A stretch of 18,842 bases of DNA from Betaproteobacteria bacterium (lineage in GTDB: Bacteria; Pseudomonadota; Gammaproteobacteria; Burkholderiales; SG8-39), in the NCBI GenBank assembly GCA_012274205.1, contig JAAOZY010000319.1, forward strand, positions 1 through 18,842, written 5' to 3'. This document shows positions 1 to 7,907 of the stretch, piece by piece. Both the position numbers and the translations under genes were made by a program. A model generated the notes under the pieces. It ran no database searches and was not told where the DNA came from. It worked only from the letters and a program-made list of their open reading frames with translations. Positions within the stretch are counted from its first letter, which is position 1. Each line of letters begins with the position of its first letter.

Positions 1-144
1 CGCCTGCACCGGACCCGGGAACACCTGGCCGAGCACGATGCCGACGACGATGCACAGCGCCACCCACAGCGTCAGATAGCGCTCGAAAAAATTCAGCGGC
101 GCGACGGCAGCACGCCTGCCAAGGACTTCAGACTGCGCGGCCAT
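1..144 (-). CDS. acr3: ACR3-family arsenite efflux permease, N-terminal fragment
   Basis: The first 48 codons of a gene that runs off the left edge of the window. The ATG is at 144. The start reads MAAQSEVLGRR, followed by NFFERYLTLWVALCIVVGIV, which matches the first membrane helix of ACR3 (Acr3/YqcL) arsenite:H+ antiporters; this N-terminus distinguishes it from the unrelated ArsB family. ACR3 proteins sit in the inner membrane and export As(III) made by arsenate reductase. A GGGGTGAG stretch just upstream can serve as ribosome-binding site. The gene lies 36 bases after arsC and is the third gene of an arsR-arsC-acr3 operon. Only the first helix is visible, so intactness of the rest, including the essential cysteine of the family, cannot be judged. 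Confidence 0.87.
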   Translation of the reverse strand, partial: MAAQSEVLGRRAAVAPLNFFERYLTLWVALCIVVGIVLGQVFPGPVQA

Positions 145-180
145 GGCTCACCCCAAGAAAGACAAGACGGTGGATTGCGT

Positions 181-678
181 TCATACGGCGTGTTCGAACC
201 CGGGCGCTTCGCCCGCTATACGGTCGAGTTCCGCTTTCAGGTGCGCCCGGTCATACTCGATTCGGTCCAGCGGCAGCGCCAGAAACGCTTCGATGCGCGT
301 CCGCAGGATGCGGTATGCATTGAAAAATGCGGCGTCGATTTCCATATCTGTGCCCGTGGCGTGCGCCGGGTCGTCCACGCCCCAGTGCGTGCGCAACACC
401 GGCCCAGGGTAGGCCGGGCAAGTCTCGCCCGCGGCGCTGGCGCAGACAGTGATCACGATATCCGGGGTGGCGGGCAGATTGTCCCAGGACTTGCTGTGCA
501 GGCCCGCAGTCGCTATGCCCTCGCGCGCAAGCAAGGCGAGCGAACGCGGATGCACCTGCCCGGTCGGATGGCTGCCGGCGCTCATGGACTTCCATCCGGC
601 AGGCGCGAGATGATTGAAGACGGCTTCGCCCAGGATCGAGCGGCAGGAATTGCCCGTGCACAAGAACAGCAGGTTCAT
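181..678 (-). CDS. arsC: Arsenate reductase, low-molecular-weight tyrosine phosphatase type
   Basis: A 165-residue protein that reduces arsenate to arsenite in the cytoplasm for export by the neighbouring ACR3 pump. The N-terminus carries the phosphatase P-loop CTGNSCRS (C7-x5-R13) that binds the oxyanion. The redox relay cysteines are probably C79 and C87 in VCASAAGETC, and the conserved HWGVDDPA segment follows at 98-105. This is the LMW-PTPase fold of the S. aureus pI258 and Pseudomonas type, not the glutaredoxin-type E. coli plasmid ArsC. The relay pair is 8 residues apart, as I remember for Pseudomonas-type enzymes, against 7 in S. aureus. Whether thioredoxin or glutaredoxin is the electron donor cannot be read from the sequence. 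The ATG overlaps the arsR stop as ATGA, which suggests translational coupling. Confidence 0.93.
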   Translation of the reverse strand: MNLLFLCTGNSCRSILGEAVFNHLAPAGWKSMSAGSHPTGQVHPRSLALLAREGIATAGLHSKSWDNLPATPDIVITVCASAAGETCPAYPGPVLRTHWGVDDPAHATGTDMEIDAAFFNAYRILRTRIEAFLALPLDRIEYDRAHLKAELDRIAGEAPGFEHAV

Positions 679-1055
679 GCATTAACCTTTTTCCGCGCAG
701 TGGGTGATGCGGATGGGGCGACGCAATTCGCGCGCGACAGGACCGCCGCCACATCGGCACACTGCGCCGGATCGCCAGCGCAGCATTCCGCGGTGAGATA
801 GCCGATCAAATCCAGCATCAGCGGCATGTTTGCGCGGTAGCGCAGGAATCGCCCTTCCTGCTCCACCGTCACCAAGCACGATTGGGTAAGCGCCTTGAGA
901 TGAAACGAGAGGTTAGTCGGCGGAATGTCCAGCGCGCTGGCGATCTCCCCGGCGACCAAACCCTCGGTGCCTTTGCGTACCAGCAGACGGTACACATCCA
1001 GCCTGATGCCGGAAGCCAGCGACTCGAAAACCGCAGTGGCGATTGCTTTTTCCAT
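675..1055 (-). CDS. arsR: ArsR-family arsenic-responsive transcriptional repressor
   Basis: A 126-residue winged-helix repressor expected to bind its own promoter and leave it when As(III) binds. The start MEKAIATAVFESLASGIRLD and the recognition-helix segment IPPTNLSFHLKALTQSCLV (about 45-63) are typical of the family. The C-terminus holds a vicinal pair C91-C92 and C99 (ECCAGDPAQC) plus C111. This resembles the C-terminal As(III) site of Acidithiobacillus ferrooxidans ArsR (C95, C96, C102) rather than the CVC helix site of the E. coli plasmid R773 protein. An in-frame ATG at 1133 would add 26 residues unlike the family and would swallow the promoter-like TATAAT, so I prefer 1055. No Shine-Dalgarno sequence precedes that ATG. 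First gene of arsR-arsC-acr3. Confidence 0.9.
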   Translation of the reverse strand: MEKAIATAVFESLASGIRLDVYRLLVRKGTEGLVAGEIASALDIPPTNLSFHLKALTQSCLVTVEQEGRFLRYRANMPLMLDLIGYLTAECCAGDPAQCADVAAVLSRANCVAPSASPTARKKVNA

Positions 1056-1296
1056 TGGATGATTATACAAGGATTGTTGAACTATTCGAGCGTTGCACTG
1101 CGCGAGTGCAATCAGACCTGGCGCAGCACCCATGGCAGCATTGGTTAAATTGCTTAATTTGGCACGTAGATGCGGCTCTATGCCAGGCGGGTACTGGAAA
1201 TCACCGTTTCAATTGTCTTAAATTATGGCCGCTGCGGCCGCCGCCGCCGCCCGGTCGCCATCCGCAGCGCTGCGATTGGGCGGGAGGGGATTCCCC
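1056..1296. other. Spacer between arsR and the Nudix gene
   Basis: No gene recognised. Three parts can be seen: an AT-rich stretch (1140-1225) with an AAATT-GCTT-AATTT inverted repeat at 1147-1160 and a bulged hairpin at 1161-1184; a GCC-rich run with a GGCCGC-T-GCGGCC palindrome (1227-1239); and a 12-base palindrome CGCAGCGCTGCG (1263-1274) just after the Nudix stop. None has the stem plus T-run of a convincing intrinsic terminator. The composition break suggests a junction between the core gene block and the ars operon. Confidence 0.5.
1062..1077 (-). promoter_or_regulatory. Candidate ars promoter -10 with overlapping inverted repeat
   Basis: A perfect TATAAT lies at 1067 to 1062 on the minus strand, only 6 bases before the arsR ATG. 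Directly upstream and sharing one base is an 11-base inverted repeat, ACAA-N3-TTGT (1067-1077), placed where an ArsR operator would be expected. No good -35 hexamer is seen at 16-18 bases (CTCGAA at 17). The -10 and the repeat are visible facts; the promoter and operator roles are inference. Confidence 0.4.
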
Positions 1297-1869
1297 CTAG
1301 GGCAGCGCCGGCCCCGCAGTCCACTCGCCGCGCAGCAGCTTCTCCAGCCACAGCGCGCCCATCACCGTCTTCACGTCGCTGATTTCGCCCGCGCGCACCA
1401 GTTCCAGCAGCGCCGCCGGCGTGAGTTGGAGCACCTCGAGAAACTCGCCCTCGTCGAGCCTGCTGCCGCGCTGCTCCAGGCCGCGCGCGAGATAGACCAG
1501 GATGCGCTCGGTCGAATAGGCGACCGTCGGGTGGATGGTGGTGAGGTAGATCCACTCGCGCGCGACGTAGCCGGTCTCCTCCAGCAGCTCGCGCCGCGCC
1601 GTTGCGAGCGGCTCCTCGCCCGGATCGATCTTGCCCGCCGGAAATTCGATGCAATGCCGGCGCATGACGTAGCGGAACTGGCGCTCCATCACCAGCTCGC
1701 CCGAGCCCAGAACCGGGATGATCATGACCGCGCCGCCGTGTTCGATGTACTCGCGCGTCGCCGCCTTGCCGTCGGGCAGGCGCACCGTGTCGCGCTTGAC
1801 GTGCAGCAGCTTGCCGCGGAATACCGTCGCGCTGCCGGTTTCGTGCTCGGTCAGGTCCGCGTCCTTCAT
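1297..1869 (-). CDS. Nudix hydrolase, ADP-ribose pyrophosphatase-like
   Basis: A 190-residue Nudix protein. The Nudix box GX5EX7REUXEEXGU is complete: G79, E85, then R93-E94-L95-L96-E97-E98-T99-G100-Y101, giving the metal-binding glutamates. The preceding HCIEFPAGKIDPGEE and the upstream RQFRYVMRRHCIEFPAG block are typical of the ADP-ribose pyrophosphatase (NudF/YffH-like) branch, which hydrolyses ADP-ribose or related nucleotide sugars to AMP and a sugar phosphate. The substrate cannot be fixed from the sequence. The ATG at 1869 overlaps the pyrF stop as ATGA, so the two genes are probably cotranslated. The length is normal for the family. Best guess by context is housekeeping nucleotide clean-up. 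Confidence 0.88.
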   Translation of the reverse strand: MKDADLTEHETGSATVFRGKLLHVKRDTVRLPDGKAATREYIEHGGAVMIIPVLGSGELVMERQFRYVMRRHCIEFPAGKIDPGEEPLATARRELLEETGYVAREWIYLTTIHPTVAYSTERILVYLARGLEQRGSRLDEGEFLEVLQLTPAALLELVRAGEISDVKTVMGALWLEKLLRGEWTAGPALP

Positions 1870-2690
1870 AGCCCGGGCTTGCGGTACTGGTTGATCTGGT
1901 CGCGCAGCGTCAGCGCAGCCGCCCGCGCCGCCCCGGCGTAGTCGCTGCCGCTGCCGGCATAGAGCACCGCGCGCGAACTGCTGATGATGAGGCCGGTGCC
2001 GGCGGCGGTGGCGCCGTGCGCGAGCACCGCAGCCACGTCCCCGCCCTGGGCGCCGACGCCGGGCACGAGGATGGGCATGTCGCCGACGATGGCGCGGATC
2101 TCGCCCAGTTCCTGCGGATAGGTCGCTCCCACCACCAGCAGCACGTTGGCGTTCGCGTTCCACTCGCGCGCCGCTTTCTGCGCGATGAGCTGGTACAGCT
2201 TCCTGCCGCCGCTGTCGACATCCTGCAGGTCGCGTGCGCCGGGATTGGAGGTGCGGCACAGCACGATCACGCCCTTGTCCGCATAGCCGAGGAAAGGCGC
2301 GAGCGAGTCCTGGCCGAGGTAGGGGTTCACCGTCACCGCGTCGGCCTGATAGCGCTCGAACGCTTCGCGCGCATACATTTCGGCGGTGCTGCCCACGTCG
2401 CCGCGCTTGGCGTCGAGGATCACCGGTATCGAGGGATGGCGCTGGCGGATGTGGGCGATGGTCATTTCGAGCTGGTCTTCGGCGCGCGCTGCCGCGTAAT
2501 AGGCGATCTGCGGCTTGAACGCGCATACCAGGTCTGCGGTGGCATCGACGATCGCGCGCCCGAACTCGAATAGCGGATGCGCCGTGCGCGCCAGCTGCGC
2601 CGGCAACCTGGCCGGATCAGGGTCGAGGCCCACGCACAGCAGGCTGCCGCTGCTTGCCCAGGCCCGCTCGAGGCGCCCGACGAATTTCAT
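1866..2690 (-). CDS. pyrF: Orotidine 5'-phosphate decarboxylase, type 2
   Basis: A 274-residue enzyme that converts orotidine 5'-phosphate to UMP, the last step of de novo pyrimidine synthesis. Visible marks are LLCVGLDPDP near the N-terminus, the catalytic loop VILDAKRGDVGSTAE with the Asp-Lys pair of the family, TVNPYLGQDSL, and the phosphate-binding end VPGVGAQGGD. Length above 270 and the DAKRGD form place it in the longer type 2 (mycobacterial/betaproteobacterial) subfamily, not the roughly 230-residue E. coli type. The start at 2690 (MKFVGRLERAW) is chosen because AGGAGA lies 8 bases before it; the in-frame ATG at 2711 lies upstream of that site and adds only MAQETQS. It leads a two-gene unit with the Nudix gene. 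Confidence 0.95.
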   Translation of the reverse strand: MKFVGRLERAWASSGSLLCVGLDPDPARLPAQLARTAHPLFEFGRAIVDATADLVCAFKPQIAYYAAARAEDQLEMTIAHIRQRHPSIPVILDAKRGDVGSTAEMYAREAFERYQADAVTVNPYLGQDSLAPFLGYADKGVIVLCRTSNPGARDLQDVDSGGRKLYQLIAQKAAREWNANANVLLVVGATYPQELGEIRAIVGDMPILVPGVGAQGGDVAAVLAHGATAAGTGLIISSSRAVLYAGSGSDYAGAARAAALTLRDQINQYRKPGL

Positions 2691-2742
2691 GGATTGTGTC
2701 TCCTGCGCCACGCTGAATGCGCCACGCCCGATCTTGGAGTTT

Positions 2743-2813
2743 GTAACAAAACGAGCGGATACCTCCCCTCGTACTCCCCTATTTCAGCCGTAACAAAATG
2801 ACTTTTGTAACGG
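2743..2813. promoter_or_regulatory. Inverted repeats upstream of pyrF (candidate operators)
   Basis: The spacer before pyrF holds the 9-mer GTAACAAAA three times: at 2743-2751 and 2790-2798 on the plus strand and inverted at 2803-2811. The last two form an inverted repeat with 11-base arms, one mismatch and a TGAC centre (2788-2813). The first lies inside a near-palindrome GTTTGTAACAAAAC. This spaced, repeated arrangement is more like protein-binding sites than a terminator, since no T-run follows on either strand. The repeats are seen directly; the regulatory role and the regulator are unknown. Confidence 0.4.
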
Positions 2814-2823
2814 ATTCCCGGGC

Positions 2824-2872
2824 AAAAAACGGCAACGGTGGAAGCGGCGGTCGGTGCAGCCACGCCCGCCGC
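2824..2872 (-). terminator. Weak candidate terminator after nuoN
   Basis: Six bases after the nuoN stop, GCGGCGG and CCGCCGC pair as a 7-bp GC stem (2844-2872) with a 15-base loop that can form a small inner GTG/CAC stem. A run of six T (minus strand) lies at 2829 to 2824, about 14 bases past the stem. That offset is too long for a classical intrinsic terminator, so transcription could also continue to pyrF. Confidence 0.3.
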
Positions 2873-2877
2873 GCGGC

Positions 2878-4353
2878 TCACAGCGCCTTAATCGAGAAGT
2901 AGCACAGGGCCATCAGCGAGTTCGGCATGATGCCGAGCGCGAGCACCGCCAGGCCGTTGACCGAGAGCAGCACGCTCACGTCCAGGCTGGGTTGGATCGG
3001 CGCGGTATCGACGGGCTCGTCGAAATACATGAGCTTGACGATGCGCAGGTAGTAGAACGCGCCGATCAGCGAGAACAGGACCGCCACCACCGCGAGCCAC
3101 GTCATGCCGGCAGCGAGCAGCGGTTGCAGCACCGATAGCTTGGCATAGAAGCCGACCGTCGGCGGCACGCCCGCGAGCGAGAACATCAGCAGCAGCATGA
3201 TGAAGGCGTACCAGGGGCTGCGCGCGTTCAGCCCCTTGAAGTCGTCCAGGTTCTCGGCCTCGAAGCCGGCGCGCGACAGCAGCAGCACCATGCCGAAGGT
3301 TCCGAGCGTGGTCAGCACGTAGACCACGACATAGAACATCGCGGCGCTGTAGGCGTCGGCCGCGTTGAGCCAGTTGCCGTTGACCACGCCGGCGAGCATG
3401 CCGAGCAGCATGAAGCCCATGTGCGAAATGGTCGAATAGGCGAGCATGCGCTTGATGTTGGTCTGCGCGATCGCCGCGAGGTTGCCCACCGCCATCGACA
3501 GCACCGCCAGGATCACCAGCATCTGCTGCCAGTCGACGGCGAGGTCGAGCAGCCCCATGACCAGCAGGCGCATCGCCATCGCGAACGCGGCGAGCTTGGG
3601 CGCCGAGCCGATGATCAGGGTCATCGCCGTGGGCGCGCCGTGATAGACGTCGGGGATCCACATGTGGAACGGCACCACGCCGAGCTTGAACGCCATGCCT
3701 GACACCAGGAACACCAGACCGAAGGTCAGCACGATCTTGTTCGGGTTGGTGGTGGAGATCGCATGCGCGACCTCGGAGATATTGAGCGAGCCGGTGGCGC
3801 CGTAGATCATCGACATGCCATAGAGCAGGAGCCCCGAGGCGAGTGCGCCGAGCACGAAGTATTTCATCGCCGCCTCGGTCGCGCGCGCCGAGTCGCGGTC
3901 GAGCGCGACCAGGGCGTAGAGCGACAGCGACAGCAGCTCCAGTCCCAGGTACAGCGTGAGGAAGTGGTCGGCCGAAATCATCACCATGATGCCCATCAGC
4001 GCGAACAGCACCAGAGCGAAGAACTCGCCCTTCCACATGTTGCGGTCGGAGAGATAGGCGCGCGAATACACCAGCGTCGTGAATACGGCGATATAGGCGG
4101 CCATCTTGAGCGCATGGCCCATGAGGTCGGCGACGAACATGTGGCTGAAGGTGTAGGTGACCTGGCCCTGGGTGAGCACGGCGACGTCGAGCGTGAGCAC
4201 GGCGCAGCCGATCAGCGTGAGCTGCGTCAGCACGTAGCTCACGTAGCGCTGCGCCTGCGGCAGGAACAGGTCGAGCACCAGGATCACCGACACCATGATC
4301 AGCAGGAAGATCTCGGGGTAGGCGGGAAGCAGGTTGGGCATGGTGAAATTCAT
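2878..4353 (-). CDS. nuoN: NADH-quinone oxidoreductase subunit N
   Basis: A 491-residue antiporter-like membrane subunit, last gene of the complex I operon, in the distal proton-pumping arm beside NuoK and NuoM. Roughly 14 hydrophobic segments are evident. Conserved charged residues of the channel are present: E139 in LYLGLELLSLSLYALVA, K223 in GMAFKLGVVPFHMWIPDVYHGAP, and K253 in IIGSAPKLAAF. The length matches NuoN proteins (E. coli 485). The ATG at 4353 is preferred over an internal Met at codon 5 because GAGG stands upstream of the first and nothing usable precedes the second. It starts 13 bases after the nuoM stop. pyrF follows after a 187-base spacer. Confidence 0.97.
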   Translation of the reverse strand: MNFTMPNLLPAYPEIFLLIMVSVILVLDLFLPQAQRYVSYVLTQLTLIGCAVLTLDVAVLTQGQVTYTFSHMFVADLMGHALKMAAYIAVFTTLVYSRAYLSDRNMWKGEFFALVLFALMGIMVMISADHFLTLYLGLELLSLSLYALVALDRDSARATEAAMKYFVLGALASGLLLYGMSMIYGATGSLNISEVAHAISTTNPNKIVLTFGLVFLVSGMAFKLGVVPFHMWIPDVYHGAPTAMTLIIGSAPKLAAFAMAMRLLVMGLLDLAVDWQQMLVILAVLSMAVGNLAAIAQTNIKRMLAYSTISHMGFMLLGMLAGVVNGNWLNAADAYSAAMFYVVVYVLTTLGTFGMVLLLSRAGFEAENLDDFKGLNARSPWYAFIMLLLMFSLAGVPPTVGFYAKLSVLQPLLAAGMTWLAVVAVLFSLIGAFYYLRIVKLMYFDEPVDTAPIQPSLDVSVLLSVNGLAVLALGIMPNSLMALCYFSIKAL

Positions 4354-4366
4354 GGATTCGATGGCC

Positions 4367-5845
4367 TCAGAGCTTGCTCACCGCGAGATGCTGCAGCAGC
4401 CCGTTGACCGAGGCGTGCATCACCTCGGTGAAAGGCAGCGGGTACAGGCCCATGCCGAGCACGGCGATCGCGAGCAGCGCCAGCACCAGGAATTCGCGCG
4501 CGCCGATGTCCTTCAGCGCGGCGACGCGGTCGTTGGCCACGGCGCCGAAAATCACCCGCTTGTACATCCACAGCGTATAGGCGGCGCCGAAGATCAGCGT
4601 GGTCGCGGCGAGAAAGCCGATCCAGAAATTGTGCTTCACCGCGCCCAGGATCACCATGAATTCGCCGACGAAGCCGCTGGTGGCCGGCAGGCCGCAGTTG
4701 GCCATGGCGAACAGCATCATCAGCGCGGCGAACTTCGGCATGGTATTGACCACGCCGCCGTAGTCGGCAATGTTGCGGCTGTGCATGCGGTCGTACATCA
4801 CGCCCACGCACAGGAACATCGCGGCCGAAACGAAGCCGTGCGACACCATCTGCACCAGCGCCCCTTCCATGCCGTAGGCGTTGAAAATGAAGAAGCCGAG
4901 CGTGACGAAACCCATGTGCGCGATCGAGGAATAGGCGATCAGCTTCTTCATGTCGGTCTGCGCGATCGCCACCAGGCCGATGTAGACCACCGCGATCAGC
5001 GACAGCGTGATCATGAAGCCGGACAGCGCGTGGCTCGCGTCGGGCAGCACCGGCAGCGAGAAGCGGATGAAACCGTAGGCGCCGAGCTTGAGCAGTATCG
5101 CCGCCAGCACCGCGGAGCCGCCGGTCGGCGCCTCGACGTGCGCATCGGGCAGCCAGGTGTGCACCGGCCACATCGGCACCTTCACCGCGAACGCGGCGAA
5201 GAACGCGAAGAACAGCAACAGCTGCGGCGTCATCGCCAGCGGCAGCTTGTGCCAGTCGAGAATGGCGAAGCTGCCCCCGGACTTGTCGAACAGGTAGAGG
5301 AATCCGACCAGCATCAGCAGCGACCCGAGCAGGGTGTAGAGGAAGAACTTCACCGCGGCATAGACGCGGTTGGGGCCGCCCCACACGCCGATCACGAGGT
5401 ACATCGGAATCAGCGTCGCCTCGAAGAACACGTAGAACAGCATCGCGTCGAGCGCGGCGAATACGCCGTTCAGCAGGCCGGACATGATCAGGAACGCGGC
5501 CATGTACTGCGCCACGCGCTTCTGGATCGACTCCCAGCCGGCGATCACCACCAGCACGGTGATGAAGCTGTTGAGCAGGATGAACAGCAGCGAAATGCCG
5601 TCCACGCCGAGGTTGTAGTTGATGTTGAAGCGCGGAATCCAGGACTTCAGCTCGACGAACTGCATCGCGGCGGTCTGGGTGCTGAAGCCGGCGTAGAGCG
5701 GCAGGCTCGCCGCGAAACCGGCGAGCGCGCCAACCAGCGCGATCTGGCGCACCACCGCGGCATGGCGGTCGCTGAACACGAGCACCACCAGGCCGAACAG
5801 GATCGGGATCCAGATGGTGAGGCTGAGCCAGGGAGCAGGATTCAT
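4367..5845 (-). CDS. nuoM: NADH-quinone oxidoreductase subunit M
   Basis: A 492-residue antiporter-like subunit of the complex I membrane arm, between NuoN and NuoL. Diagnostic segments are LGVDGISLLFILLNSF (79-94), YVFFEATLIPMYLVIGVWGG with the conserved E142, VKVPMWPVHTWLPDAHVEAP with K222, and ILLKLGAYGF with K253. These correspond to the E. coli NuoM residues E144, K234 and K265, which are needed for proton translocation. The C-terminal region has the usual SGFVGEFM motif. The protein is full length for the family (E. coli 509). It begins 10 bases after the nuoL stop, consistent with one polycistronic message. Confidence 0.97.
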   Translation of the reverse strand: MNPAPWLSLTIWIPILFGLVVLVFSDRHAAVVRQIALVGALAGFAASLPLYAGFSTQTAAMQFVELKSWIPRFNINYNLGVDGISLLFILLNSFITVLVVIAGWESIQKRVAQYMAAFLIMSGLLNGVFAALDAMLFYVFFEATLIPMYLVIGVWGGPNRVYAAVKFFLYTLLGSLLMLVGFLYLFDKSGGSFAILDWHKLPLAMTPQLLLFFAFFAAFAVKVPMWPVHTWLPDAHVEAPTGGSAVLAAILLKLGAYGFIRFSLPVLPDASHALSGFMITLSLIAVVYIGLVAIAQTDMKKLIAYSSIAHMGFVTLGFFIFNAYGMEGALVQMVSHGFVSAAMFLCVGVMYDRMHSRNIADYGGVVNTMPKFAALMMLFAMANCGLPATSGFVGEFMVILGAVKHNFWIGFLAATTLIFGAAYTLWMYKRVIFGAVANDRVAALKDIGAREFLVLALLAIAVLGMGLYPLPFTEVMHASVNGLLQHLAVSKL

Positions 5846-5855
5846 CGTCTGTACC

Positions 5856-7892
5856 CTAGAGTTGGCTGAAAAGCGTCAGCAGCACGAATACGCCGATGAT
5901 CATGGTGAAGGCATAGTGGTAGATGTAGCCGGACTGGAACAGGCGCACCAGGCTCGAGATCCAGCCGACCACGCGCGCCGTGCCGTTGACCATGAAACCG
6001 TCGATGATGGCGACGTCGCCGATCTTCCACAGGCCGCCGCCGAGCGCGCGCGCACCGCCGGCGAAGAACCAGTCGTTGAAGCGGTCGAGGCCGTACTTCT
6101 CCATCAGGATGTTGACGATGAAACTGAATTTCCCGCGCAGCACCGCGGGCAGCGCCGGGTTCACGATGTACAGGTAGAAGGCGGTCGCGGCGCCAGCGAG
6201 CGCCAGCCAGAGCGGCAGGCTGGTGAAGCCGTGCAGCATCATGGCGATCACGCCATGGAATTCCTTCGCCATTTCGGCCAGCCCCTCGTGCTCGGGCGAA
6301 ATGAAGATCGACGACCCGAAATAGCCGCCGTAGAGCACCGTGCCGATGAACCAGCCGGCGCCGATAGACGGGATGGCGAGCAGGATCAGCGGCACCGTCA
6401 CCACCGCCGGCGTTTCGTGCGGCGATTGACCGTGACCGTGATCATCATGGCCATGCTCATCCTTCGCGGCGCCGTGCGCGTCATGGCCGTGGCCGGCCTC
6501 CGCGGCATGGCCGGTTTCATGATTGCGGAAGCGCTCTTCGCCGTGGAAGGTATAGAAGATGAGGCGGAAGGAATACAGGCCGCCGACGAACACCCCGAGC
6601 AGCACCATCAGGTAGGCGAAGCCGGCGCCCGGCGTATGCGACAGGTGCACCGCCTCCAGGATCGAATCCTTGGAGAAGAATCCGGCGAACGGCGGCAGGC
6701 CGGCGTTGGCGAACGCGCCGATCAGCATGGTGATATAGGTGATCGGCAGGTACTTGCGCAGCCCGCCCATCCTGCGCATGTCCTGCTCGTGGTGCATCGC
6801 GATGATCACCGAGCCCGCGCCGAGGAACAGCACCGCCTTGAAGAACGCGTGCGTCGCCAGGTGGAACATGCCGACCGAATAGGCCGAGGCGCCCAGGGCC
6901 ACGGTCATGTAGCCGAGCTGCGACAGCGTCGAGTAAGCGATCACGCGCTTGATGTCGTACTGCACCACGGCGATCAGCGACATGAAGAAGGCGGTGATGC
7001 CGCCGATCACCAGCACGAATGAGAGCGCCGCGTCCGACAGTTCGAACAGCGGCGACATGCGCGACACCATGAAGATGCCGGCGGTCACCATGGTCGCCGC
7101 GTGGATCAGGGCGGAGATCGGGGTCGGGCCTTCCATCGAGTCGGGCAGCCACACGTGCAGCGGGAACTGCGCCGACTTGCCCATCGCGCCGATGAAGAGA
7201 CAAATGCAGATTACCGACAGCAGCATCCAGTGCGCGCCGGGGATGATTTCTATGCTGGTCCTGGCCAGGCCCGGCGCCTGCGAAAACACGCTGGCGTAGT
7301 CGAGCGTGCCGAAGTGGGCGAGCACGAGGCCGATGCCAAGCAGGAAGCCGAAGTCACCGACGCGGTTAACCAGGAACGCCTTGAGGTTGGCGTAGATCGC
7401 CGTCGGGCGTGTGTACCAGAAACCGATCAGCAGATAGGACACCAGGCCCACCGCCTCCCAGCCGAAGAACAGCTGCACGAAGTTGTTGGACATCACCAGC
7501 ATCAGCATGGAGAAGGTGAACAGCGCGATATAGGAAAAGAAGCGCTGGTAACCGGGATCGTCCGCCATGTAGCCGATGGTGTAGATGTGCACCATCAGCG
7601 AGACGAAGGTGACCACCACCATCATCAGCGCCGACAGCCGGTCGATGAGGAAGCCGATTTCGAAGCGCGTGTCGCCCGAGGTGAGCCAGGTATAGACGCT
7701 GCCGTTGAACACGTTGCCGTGGAGCACGTCGAAGAATATGTATAGCGACGCAAAGAACGCGATCGCCACCCCGATGATGGTCACCCAGTGGGCGCCGGCG
7801 CGGCCGATCGCGCGGCCGCCGAGGCCCGCGATCACGGATCCGGCCAGCGGCGCCAGCGGCACCAGCAGATAGAGTTGCTGCATCGATGTCAT
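5856..7892 (-). CDS. nuoL: NADH-quinone oxidoreductase subunit L
   Basis: A 678-residue, distal, antiporter-like membrane subunit of complex I, with the long C-terminal lateral helix that spans the arm. Conserved parts are FGWEAVGLVSYLLIGFWY with E146, GKSAQFPLHVWLPDSMEGPT with K239 in the preceding helix, and ALIHAATMVTAG. Between residues 458 and 492 lies a hydrophilic loop with ten histidines (for example GHGHDAHG and EHGHDDHGHG), absent from E. coli NuoL (613 residues) and accounting for much of the extra length. The start is uncertain: ATG at 7892 or at 7883 (MQQLYLLVPLAPL). Neither has a clear Shine-Dalgarno sequence. It lies 15 bases after nuoK. Confidence 0.96.
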   Translation of the reverse strand: MTSMQQLYLLVPLAPLAGSVIAGLGGRAIGRAGAHWVTIIGVAIAFFASLYIFFDVLHGNVFNGSVYTWLTSGDTRFEIGFLIDRLSALMMVVVTFVSLMVHIYTIGYMADDPGYQRFFSYIALFTFSMLMLVMSNNFVQLFFGWEAVGLVSYLLIGFWYTRPTAIYANLKAFLVNRVGDFGFLLGIGLVLAHFGTLDYASVFSQAPGLARTSIEIIPGAHWMLLSVICICLFIGAMGKSAQFPLHVWLPDSMEGPTPISALIHAATMVTAGIFMVSRMSPLFELSDAALSFVLVIGGITAFFMSLIAVVQYDIKRVIAYSTLSQLGYMTVALGASAYSVGMFHLATHAFFKAVLFLGAGSVIIAMHHEQDMRRMGGLRKYLPITYITMLIGAFANAGLPPFAGFFSKDSILEAVHLSHTPGAGFAYLMVLLGVFVGGLYSFRLIFYTFHGEERFRNHETGHAAEAGHGHDAHGAAKDEHGHDDHGHGQSPHETPAVVTVPLILLAIPSIGAGWFIGTVLYGGYFGSSIFISPEHEGLAEMAKEFHGVIAMMLHGFTSLPLWLALAGAATAFYLYIVNPALPAVLRGKFSFIVNILMEKYGLDRFNDWFFAGGARALGGGLWKIGDVAIIDGFMVNGTARVVGWISSLVRLFQSGYIYHYAFTMIIGVFVLLTLFSQL

Positions 7893-7907
7893 AGCGTTGT
7901 GCCGGGG

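Noticed and set aside
1056..1133. An N-terminal extension of ArsR starting at 1133
   Set aside because: The added 26 residues do not resemble the family and would place the TATAAT promoter element inside the gene.
1237..1252. GCC triplet run as a functional microsatellite
   Set aside because: Only about five units, imperfect, and outside any gene; it is common in GC-rich DNA.
1286..1296. GGGG-ATT-CCCC hairpin as terminator of the Nudix gene
   Set aside because: The stem has only 4 bp, the loop 3, it is followed by no T-run on the minus strand, and it sits within the stop region itself.
4334..7022. Long plus-strand frames of 511 and 402 codons
   Set aside because: Both are antisense to nuoM and nuoL, have low-complexity His/Arg/Glu/Gln-rich translations and no ribosome-binding context of note; they are shadows of the real genes.
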